DNA of 33,070 bases from Asterionellopsis glacialis (taxonomy: Eukaryota > Bacillariophyta > Plagiogrammaphyceae > Rhaphoneidales > Asterionellopsidaceae), in assembly GCA_014885115.2 (NCBI GenBank), contig WKLE02003501.1, forward strand, positions 1-33,070, written 5' to 3'. Below the pieces are notes generated by a model that was not told where the DNA came from, searched no databases, and saw only the letters and a list, made by a program, of their open reading frames with translations. The position numbers were made by a program, and so were the translations under genes. Every line of letters begins with the position of its first letter. Within the stretch, counting starts at the first letter, position 1. This document shows, in pieces, positions 20,548 to 27,873 of the stretch.

Positions 20548-21486
20548 ATGATGCTTTGGCAGCGAAGTCTTGTCCGTCAAGGACGACGCAATCAAACAAA
20601 ATTGGCTGCAATTGCCCACCGTACCTTCTCTACTTCTCCATCAGGAAACAATGCCACTAATGAAGATGATCTTCCTCCCAACATGGCAAGTGTTGTTCAG
20701 GGTCCATCCTTAGTTAATGCAGGTGTTTTTCGTCCATCACCATCACTCATGTTGTTGCCAGGTATGCGAAGTTTACCTTTTTGGACATCATTACAGGGGG
20801 ATACCAATCGTATTGCCTATCAAGACCCTATGGTATCACATATTGTAGAATATTTAGAAAGTCATGCGTCACAAATCCGTGAGGAATATCAATCTGTGGT
20901 GGGACAAATGGAATCATCGAGTAGCAGTAGTAACGTCAAATCAGATTATGATGTTCAACAGTCGGTAGAACATGCCGATGATGCACTACACAAAGGATCA
21001 TGGGATTGGTATTCGTATATGCAAAAGGGTGAAATTCAATCCAACTTTCCTCAAAACTTTCCACACACAACCAAAATTTTAGAACATGTCCGTACGACCA
21101 ATTTGTTATTTGAAGACGTACCCTTTGGATTTTGTTTCTTTTCGAAATTACATCCACAATCGTTGATACAAAGTCATTCAGCACCCATGAACTTTCGATT
21201 ACGTTTACATTTACCATTGATAGTTCCCGATCAACAAGATGGTGCAAAGGAAACGCATGGTTTGTCATGTGGTATACGTGTAGGACCAACTGTACAACCA
21301 TGGACGACGGATCGTGCCATGGTATTGGATGATGCCTACGAACATGAGGTATGGAATCATACGGACAAAGAACGCGTCTTGTTATTGGTTGATATATGGC
21401 ATCCTGATGTACAAAAACAAGAACGTGAACGTATTGTTGCCATGTTTCGACATGCCAAAGAACAAGGATGGATTGGTAGTAATTAA
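20548..21486 (+). CDS. Aspartyl/asparaginyl beta-hydroxylase family protein, 312 aa
   Basis: Fe(II)/2-oxoglutarate-dependent oxygenase of the AspH type. Counting from the chosen ATG at 20548, the C-terminal half shows the family pattern: SHSAPMNFRLRLHLPL with His210 as the first iron ligand, YEHEVWN with His266 as the second, and Arg276 ten residues later (KERVLLLVD) as the 2-oxoglutarate anchor, followed by WHPD. As in AspH, two histidines rather than a full HxD/H triad bind iron. Spacing between the histidines is about ten residues longer than in animal AspH. The N-terminal 30 residues (MMLWQRSLVRQGRRNQTK...HRTFSTS) are basic and hydroxylated, typical of a mitochondrial presequence. An in-frame ATG at 20437 adds 37 residues but would bury that presequence, so I prefer 20548 (context CACCATGATG). 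Its substrate is unknown. Confidence 0.88.
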   Translation: MMLWQRSLVRQGRRNQTKLAAIAHRTFSTSPSGNNATNEDDLPPNMASVVQGPSLVNAGVFRPSPSLMLLPGMRSLPFWTSLQGDTNRIAYQDPMVSHIVEYLESHASQIREEYQSVVGQMESSSSSSNVKSDYDVQQSVEHADDALHKGSWDWYSYMQKGEIQSNFPQNFPHTTKILEHVRTTNLLFEDVPFGFCFFSKLHPQSLIQSHSAPMNFRLRLHLPLIVPDQQDGAKETHGLSCGIRVGPTVQPWTTDRAMVLDDAYEHEVWNHTDKERVLLLVDIWHPDVQKQERERIVAMFRHAKEQGWIGSN

Positions 21487-22072
21487 AATAGTGGACTTGA
21501 CGCTGTGTAATTTTTGTTTGTTTATTTTTGTAGATTTGGGGAAACAAATAGGGACTGTAACTTGTAGGATCTATGAGGTACATGGTAGCTGGCGCAGTTC
21601 CTGTTTGTCACTGGAGCCCGGTCTGAAGTATTTTAGGACCTACACATTTCGTATCCACAACTCTTAGGAAGCTCGGGGAAGTAGAAGTTTGTCAACTAAT
21701 AACAATTATGGTTGTGAGTTTCAAATACATGTAACGCCATTACAATTTATTCCCACTGTCTTGTACTCTAGATTCTTATTGTTCAATGCAACTCCGTGTT
21801 CTTTGAGATTCGATATTCTACATTTTAATACCCAAGCTTATGGAACGTACTGTACAACATTACTTTTTTAAATTTGCGGATGTAAACCGTACCTGTCGTT
21901 TCGATTTCTTCAAGCTGCGCTCCGCAGTTTCCTTTCTCGTTCTTAGTGGTGCAGAGAACCACAATTTTACTGTACACTTCGTTCGTGGTAACATACGATA
22001 GGGTTTCCTCATACGGATATCAAATGTTTCATTATAAACTGTTGTAAGCTCTAAATTTTATGATTACATCTA
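21487..22072. other. Convergent intergenic region
   Basis: 586 nt between the stops of the AspH-like and DUF1826 genes. AT-rich, presumably both 3' UTRs. A 60-codon plus frame at 21689-21871 is not protein-like. Nothing else is recognised. Confidence 0.5.
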
Positions 22073-23011
22073 TTAAAAGTGCCACCCTTCTTGAGGTATA
22101 TCGAGTACCAAGACTAACCGAAAAATTCCACTCCCCTCTTTAATACGGGGTGAACGGTGCACGATACCAGGTTGATTTAAGAACTCATCATCTTCAAGAG
22201 TTTCACCACGACCTTTGAAAAGAGCTACGTCACCCTGTGTTAAGGATTGTGCTTGTTTGGAATTGAATCGACGTTTACGAAGAGTTGCAGCTGAGAATGC
22301 TGGAGGAACCCATTGAGTACAGGGTCCTCGATAGGTCTTTATCATCCGATAATCTACACAGTCTTGATGCCAGAAGGCACATCCGTCATCTTCTACAACA
22401 TGGAGTTTCACATATACGCAATCTGATTGAGATATCTCGGAAAAGATACCCGCAAGCTCTTGAATCTCGTAGACAAACTCATCTATAGCATTGTCATTGA
22501 GAGAACACCTTTTCTTGGACCGTAAATTGTACGGGCAGCACAAATGTTCCTTCATTTGTTGGGCTACATCATCAGGTCTTACCATACCTTCAAACGTAGG
22601 AAGGTCCGATACAGCAATAGAAGGATCTAACAAAGACGTAGCGAATTCTGGTATGTTTGTTTGGCGCCACACAGCAAGTTGCACAACATCGTTTTCGATC
22701 TTCTTCAAGTCAGAAAGGCGGTCAACGAAGACAATCTGATCATACTCCTCTGTATTAACTCCTCCTTCATTATGATGATGTGCTGACTCATTCTTATCAA
22801 CAATCTGGTCAGAATTTGCATGGACACCACCATGAGGTGTTGACTCCTTTTCGTAGTCATCGGTACAGCACTTGCATGATTTTTTCGTTTGCAGTTTTTC
22901 CTCAGCCTTTAAATTTGGTGATCCTCGCTTTACCGGTGATGATGATTTCAGGCTATTGGTAGTAGTACGATGACTACTTCTTGTAATACGAGACGAGACA
23001 GGTTGATTCAT
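22073..23011 (-). CDS. DUF1826 family protein, 312 aa
   Basis: The C-terminal two thirds match the DUF1826 pattern as I know it: WHQD, then TYRGPCTQWVPP, then QGDVALFKGRG, then VHRSP and FRLVLVLD. Counting from the ATG at 23011, a candidate metal/cosubstrate set is His215-x-Asp217, His285 and Arg298. That order (HxD...H...R) resembles Fe(II)/2-oxoglutarate oxygenases, but the enzymatic nature of DUF1826 is my inference. The N-terminal 90 residues are low-complexity, with a KSCKCC cysteine cluster and a histidine-rich HAHHH-type patch. The frame stays open upstream to a strong splice-acceptor-like ACACTTTTTTTCAG (about 23106-23119), so an additional 5' exon or a 5' UTR intron is possible. The gene converges on an AspH-family oxygenase. 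Confidence 0.82.
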   Translation of the reverse strand: MNQPVSSRITRSSHRTTTNSLKSSSPVKRGSPNLKAEEKLQTKKSCKCCTDDYEKESTPHGGVHANSDQIVDKNESAHHHNEGGVNTEEYDQIVFVDRLSDLKKIENDVVQLAVWRQTNIPEFATSLLDPSIAVSDLPTFEGMVRPDDVAQQMKEHLCCPYNLRSKKRCSLNDNAIDEFVYEIQELAGIFSEISQSDCVYVKLHVVEDDGCAFWHQDCVDYRMIKTYRGPCTQWVPPAFSAATLRKRRFNSKQAQSLTQGDVALFKGRGETLEDDEFLNQPGIVHRSPRIKEGSGIFRLVLVLDIPQEGWHF

Positions 23012-23180
23012 GACAGCTTTAAGTTTACCGCTACTTTCGAAGGAATTTGAGCTGCAAGTCTGGTCTTCAAACCAGCAATACCACTGCTCCTGCAACGTTG
23101 ATGATCTCCTGAAAAAAAGTGTAAATAATTATGCAGCTTTTTGTGAGACGGTCATTGAATACACTCTGCAACAAGTACAA

Positions 23181-23419
23181 AAAGGGCCTTGTAAAATAGC
23201 CGAAAGAGTCTTTAGTATGGTATGGAGAGGCTATTCTAGACAAATTTCGCAAGACAGAAAGGGCCTTCCATACATGGCAAGCCTATTTTTGGCCTCTTCT
23301 GTCTGCATTATCATTGTTTTTAGCAACTTTAGCTGGTACAAGTTTAAAAAGAGCCTTTGACACAGCAAGCCTGTTTTTGTCCTCTTTTGTGCAGATTATT
23401 ATATTAATATTATTTTTGG
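23181..23419. repeat. Imperfect tandem repeat, two to three units of about 77-90 nt
   Basis: The word AAAGGGCCTT starts at 23181 and 23258 and recurs as AAAGAGCCTTT at 23348. After the second and third copies the similarity continues through GCAAGCCTATTTTTGGCCTC (23277) and GCAAGCCTGTTTTTGTCCTC (23365), a period of 88 nt, into AT-rich tails. The first copy is only partly similar. Units differ by substitutions and small indels, so the duplication is not recent. Confidence 0.7.
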
Positions 23420-23879
23420 AAAGCACGAGAGTACCTTGTAAAGTGGATATGAATTAGGCCCGCAAACCAGTAACCATGCAAGTTTGAGTTGTTGAAAAAA
23501 GAAATAATTGCAATGTTACTTTTAACGGGACCCTCATTCACTCGCCACACGTAGAAAACAAACTAGTCGGAACACACCAGTTATCAACACTGCTATAAAG
23601 AATACCACACAATTGGCAACATCGACAGCAATAAAATTACAAGAATGCAAACTTAGCATAGGACCTACATGTAATGTATGTTGTCGTTGCAATTTTGACG
23701 ACGACTGGGACGTGGAGAAATCGTCAGACATCTGCAGTACGGTAGCCAAAACCACCCATATTGCACAAGCCTCATGTCTACTTCTTAGTATGATTTTTTG
23801 AAACTGTGTATGTTTCCCAGGACCCTTTTTTCAGTTTTATGAGCCTCCGATGGGGAAAGTTTCGACTCTCTAACAAGTT

Positions 23880-24180
23880 TTGTGTACCTGTACAGCTCTG
23901 ATCATTTTTTGTAAGATATTCTAGAGAGAGTTTTTGCGATCCTACCAGGTATTTACCAGTGAGGGAAGGACAGACCGCAGGGATAGTCGTAGCGTAACCT
24001 TTTGACCTTAATCTCTACTCTCTCTAGTCTAGTAGAGAGGATCCTAACGTGTTATCAGGGAGTCTCCTACCGGTACGGGTCCCACCTCTCAGGAATAAAG
24101 GGAGCGTCTACCTGTAGGACCTGTTCGACCTACGGTACTCGTACACAGATGCTGACTGACGGACTAGAGACTACTCTCTC
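23880..24180. repeat. Island rich in short inverted repeats
   Basis: CTCTCTA-GTCTAG-TAGAGAG at 24020-24039 is a perfect 7-bp stem with a 6-nt loop, and CTAGAGAG at 23921 is inverted relative to CTCTCTAG at 24020. CTACCAGGTA (23942-23951) and the palindromic word CTACCGGTAC (24067-24076) also occur. Composition differs from the AT-rich flanks. It could be a decayed mobile element or a regulatory cluster; no transposase is present. Confidence 0.4.
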
Positions 24181-24306
24181 TTCATCAAATTTTCTTTGCA
24201 ACATCAAACTCACAAAACCCATTCAACTGCTTCCGGGTAAGATAGAGTTGTGTGCTTGTACAGAAGCATTCTCATGTCTGTCGCATATAAACAATAGAAC
24301 ACCATA

Positions 24307-26292
24307 ATGGTAATCATGAGCTCATTTACGAGGGCGACATTACAAAGCACTCACATATTGCGGTTCCATGTTCTCACACTGTATCTGTTCATTATTTTAT
24401 TGAGAAGTAATGATGTGTCGGCTACATTTACGACAGGAAGTCTGTCAACAACCACGATGGCGACGACAAAAAGAAGAAACAAGATACCATCATCATTATC
24501 CATGCCATCTTTTATGTTTGTAAGAAGGGGTTCTCGTCCAAGGATACCTATCCTACAAGCTTCATCTGTCATGGACTTGATGGAAAATCCAATAGTGGAG
24601 AATAATGAGGAGGAAGAGGAGGATAATCAAAAAATAGAATCAAAAGTAGTCGATAATCGTCCTTTTGCACAACGTGTAAATCGTGTCCGTCGTCCTGCTC
24701 GTCGTTTGAATCATGGATTTAAATATTTATATCGACATGATGATGGTTCTATGCCCATCATTGTTACCCAAAAAGAAAATAAGGATGATGACAAACGAAA
24801 CAACTCAATAGCAATGACAAGTATTGATTTTTTAGTGACGTATGGTGGCTATTCGGAGCAAGAAGTACATGATATGAATCGATCCTTTCCTCCACTTTTA
24901 TCACTCGATGTACAACGACATTTACGACCTAAATTACGATTCCTTCAAGAAACAATTTGTGGTCACGATGGTACAAGTACTAGTAGTAGTAGTCATGGTG
25001 TTGTCAACAGTACAACGGCATCTTCTTCAGAAACAGGAACAACCACGAGTATGCGTACTTTATCCGAAGATGTACGAAAGGGTATACCACCACAGTATTA
25101 TGGTGCACGATTAGAACGAACCATTGCACCAAGACATGCATTTTTAGTATATCAAAAGTTACCTCATGGTCAACAATTGTTAATGGACAATGGAAAGGGT
25201 GGGACATTATGGCAGGATTTTTTAGTCGCATGTCGTAAACCCAAACAATTTTGTGCTTTGTGTAATACATGGAGACAAAAGTATCCCCCTAAAAAAAATG
25301 ATGACAACGACCATAGCAGCAATACTCATAATACTAAGGGTCGGATTACCATTCAACAAATTGAATCTTTTGATACATTGTTCCAAAGAGGATTGATGCC
25401 AGCAAGTCGTAATGAACTGTGCCAATCGAATAATACATGGCCATTAGAAAATGTAAATGTATCCTCCGGTGATATGATTGAGTTGTTAGTTCAACATGGT
25501 GCAAATCCATTAGAACGTGATGCAAGAGGTGCATCCTTGTTACATTGGGCAGCTGGATGTGGTAACTTGGATGCTGTGAAACGTTTGTTACCGTACTTTC
25601 CAGAGGGTGTACAAACTGCTACGGAACGCGATGGTGCTACACCACTCCATTGGGCTGCCGCGGGTGCTAATGCACGTGAGTTTGGTATTGGCGGCCATAC
25701 GGATGTTTGTAGGTACCTTTTAGAAGAAGTACATCATAATCACCATCATCATGATGGTGCCAACAGTAATAGTGGTGATAGTACGACTACTACAAGTATC
25801 ACTGCAAAACAATTGGCAAATAATTTAACCAAGGATGGGAATTCTGTATTAATGTGGGCATCGTGGTCGGGGACATTAGATGCTGTGAAACTTTTAGTGC
25901 GGAATCGTGCAGATCCTACAGTAGCGAATCGGAATGGTTGTACTGTGGCACATTGGGCCACGTCTGGGGGGAATTTAGAAGTATGTCGTTATCTAGCTGA
26001 AACAGTAGGTGTTGATTTTACAATTCCAAATTATGGAGGGAATACACCCCTAACACACGCAGTTGCATTTGGACGTGTTGATGTGGTAGAATGGCTTCGA
26101 AGTGAAATTTGTCAAAATGATCAGGAAGATGATATGGCAGCACGACTTGCTCGAGATTTTGTGGGTTGGACCGAAGGGACTGACAAAAACAGACAACAAG
26201 TATTAAATCTATTTGAAGATTGGTATGGTGACACAGAGCCTTCCTCGGCAGCAGAAGAAGAGGAGGATCACGATGATTTTGATTTTTACTAG
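24307..26292 (+). CDS. mTERF-like and ankyrin-repeat fusion protein, 661 aa
   Basis: Intronless. The N-terminus (about 1-40) has a hydrophobic helix (LTLYLFIILL) ending in VSATF, a probable signal peptide and perhaps a variant of the plastid motif. Residues about 172-285 resemble mTERF repeats: FLVTYGGYSEQEVHDM, then FPPLLSLDVQRHLRPKLRFL, a Ser/Thr-rich insert, then YYGARLERTIAPRHAFLV, which matches the closing mTERF signature (sLekRi-PR). mTERF proteins bind organelle nucleic acid and affect transcription or RNA maturation. Residues about 300-325 include CALCNTW. From about 389 to 605 there are roughly six ankyrin repeats (RDARGASLLHWAAGCGNLDA; RDGATPLHWAA; DGNSVLMWASWSGTLDA; NRNGCTVAHWATSGGNLEV; YGGNTPLTHAVAFGRVDV), interrupted by a His/Asn/Ser/Thr-rich loop near 476-500. 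The C-terminus is acidic. The mTERF assignment rests on motif reading; the ankyrin call is firm. Confidence 0.85.
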   Translation: MVIMSSFTRATLQSTHILRFHVLTLYLFIILLRSNDVSATFTTGSLSTTTMATTKRRNKIPSSLSMPSFMFVRRGSRPRIPILQASSVMDLMENPIVENNEEEEEDNQKIESKVVDNRPFAQRVNRVRRPARRLNHGFKYLYRHDDGSMPIIVTQKENKDDDKRNNSIAMTSIDFLVTYGGYSEQEVHDMNRSFPPLLSLDVQRHLRPKLRFLQETICGHDGTSTSSSSHGVVNSTTASSSETGTTTSMRTLSEDVRKGIPPQYYGARLERTIAPRHAFLVYQKLPHGQQLLMDNGKGGTLWQDFLVACRKPKQFCALCNTWRQKYPPKKNDDNDHSSNTHNTKGRITIQQIESFDTLFQRGLMPASRNELCQSNNTWPLENVNVSSGDMIELLVQHGANPLERDARGASLLHWAAGCGNLDAVKRLLPYFPEGVQTATERDGATPLHWAAAGANAREFGIGGHTDVCRYLLEEVHHNHHHHDGANSNSGDSTTTTSITAKQLANNLTKDGNSVLMWASWSGTLDAVKLLVRNRADPTVANRNGCTVAHWATSGGNLEVCRYLAETVGVDFTIPNYGGNTPLTHAVAFGRVDVVEWLRSEICQNDQEDDMAARLARDFVGWTEGTDKNRQQVLNLFEDWYGDTEPSSAAEEEEDHDDFDFY

Positions 26293-26525
26293 AGTTACAA
26301 CTATATGCAATTTTTATACTATTTCAGATTATTTTCAGGGTAACAGCTGGACTTCAACAATAGCGATATCGTCCAAAGATGAGTATCAAGAATGATATGT
26401 TGGTTCACAAGATGGACCAATTCTTGACACCCGAGACTCAAAAGCTTAAAAACTTTTAGCTAGTCTATTTATGACAACAAGAGAATGTTATTTCTCATGC
26501 AATACCAACCGTTTTCTTTTGCTTT

Positions 26526-27200
26526 TCATATTTTCTGCTTGATTACACCATCTTCGTCTAATTTGTATCTTGTAAAATATTGTTTGACATGGTGTTTGAT
26601 ACAATGGTCTAAATTTTCACGTACTGTGTGACATTCTTTCTTACAGGTATCACTTGTTGAACTTTCTTTATTGGAATGGTGGTGATGATTCTGCAAAAAC
26701 ATATAACGACCACTAGAACACCATTCTACCTCACATACAGTTACCGCTTGTAATTCTTTGGGACAGCCACCCATATTGATATAATCATATGCCTTTTCCA
26801 CAGCTTTCTCACATTTTGTCACTTGAGATAACAATAAAGAACATGATAATGGACTGTCGTTATTATGGTCATCATGGGAGGGAGAGTTATTATTATCTGC
26901 AGAGGATGCGTCGTCTTGGCTATTTGCTAAGGCATGTCGACTAGCTATACTACTACTTTTTATTTTTTCTTCTACACGTGCTTGTTGTGGACGATGGTGA
27001 TGATTGCCTTGTAAGCATGTCTTGGCCTGTTCACGTGCATGATGACAATGTTTCATAGGATTTGCAGCTAAAACTTTCAGATTCGCATTTCCCATCAAAT
27101 AACTGGAGGATGTAAATAATGTACTTAAACATCCTGCAAGGCATGCCATTAAAAACCATAGCTTCACTTGATCCGTCCACATGGAACTCAAGAACGACAT
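26526..27200 (-). CDS. Cysteine-rich protein with three CX9C motifs, 224 aa
   Basis: Single-exon gene. A hydrophobic helix near the N-terminus (about 13-36, LWFLMACLAGCLSTLF) may anchor it in a membrane. Three exact C-x9-C pairs follow: Cys52/62, Cys146/156 and Cys190/200, with extra cysteines at 120, 130, 161 and 186. Predicted helices carry these pairs. Twin CX9C (CHCH) proteins of the mitochondrial intermembrane space are oxidised by Mia40 and often serve in respiratory-complex assembly, so a similar setting is possible. However, the wide spacing between the pairs and the long disordered His/Asn/Ser-rich linker (about 65-118) are not typical, so I do not name a family. It ends with YKLDEDGVIKQKI. 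It is divergent from the kelch gene. Confidence 0.75.
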   Translation of the reverse strand: MSFLSSMWTDQVKLWFLMACLAGCLSTLFTSSSYLMGNANLKVLAANPMKHCHHAREQAKTCLQGNHHHRPQQARVEEKIKSSSIASRHALANSQDDASSADNNNSPSHDDHNNDSPLSCSLLLSQVTKCEKAVEKAYDYINMGGCPKELQAVTVCEVEWCSSGRYMFLQNHHHHSNKESSTSDTCKKECHTVRENLDHCIKHHVKQYFTRYKLDEDGVIKQKI

Positions 27201-27873
27201 TCTTTTTTGTGTTGAAAGATAATTATTTAATTGGAATTATTATATTTCCTTTCTTGACTCAAATAGCCACACTCAACAACAATAAAAAGACGTGAGACGA
27301 GAAGAATCGCATCAATGTAAGAACAATGGAAACAATAGCTAACAAGAGATGTTGATCACACACACATTGGTAGATCTGCACCGCTGTTGTCAAAAAGGCA
27401 ACTCAGCGTTTTTGTTTTTTGCAAGACCACGTTTCGGTTTTCCTGTTCTCTCTAAAGTATTAGAGTTAGAAGTAACAAATTCGCGGGTTTGCCCCTTTCC
27501 AAAAATTCTGTCTGTAGCTCGAATTTTACTCACTGAAATAGAGCTCGCTATGAAAAAAACGCGCCAAATATGTTTGATGTTTTGATTTTGATTTTTTCGT
27601 AGAAATGTACGTGACAAATGTACCAACCAATTTTTACCTATCGCCCTTTTGATACCATTCACTTTTTCATTTTCTTCTGATGGCGCGGTCGGTGGCGAGT
27701 TTCATGTTTCTTTCTCTCGTCGCACACACCTTTGTCGAGTCGTCATTTTCCCAAAAAGACACAAGAGATCTTTTTCCGGTCGTAACATTGTATCATTTGC
27801 TTCAACTGACAACGACGTAAAACTATTGAAATTCGAACAACAGGCCTCTGACAACGGTAAAGTAAAAAAAAAT
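27201..27873. promoter_or_regulatory. Divergent region upstream of CX9C and kelch genes
   Basis: 673 nt between two divergent starts. Frames on both strands around 27349-27662 overlap each other and do not resemble proteins. The kelch reading frame remains open upstream to about 27649 but contains no ATG there, so that stretch is treated as 5' UTR or as part of a missed exon. Confidence 0.45.

Larger units (their letters stand above)
23012..24306. other. Divergent intergenic region with repeats
   Basis: About 1.3 kb between the DUF1826 start (-) and the mTERF-ankyrin start (+). Its left part holds an imperfect repeat (23181-23419). The middle holds a minus-strand open frame of nearly 100 codons ending at 23534 with hydrophobic segments but no good start. 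Its right part (about 23880-24180) is rich in short inverted repeats. Promoters for both flanking genes must also lie here. No gene is firmly supported. Confidence 0.5.

Noticed and set aside
20936..21583. 215-codon minus-strand frame opposite the AspH-like gene
   Set aside because: It is antisense to a well-supported coding sequence; its His/Val/Tyr-rich composition is an artefact of that.
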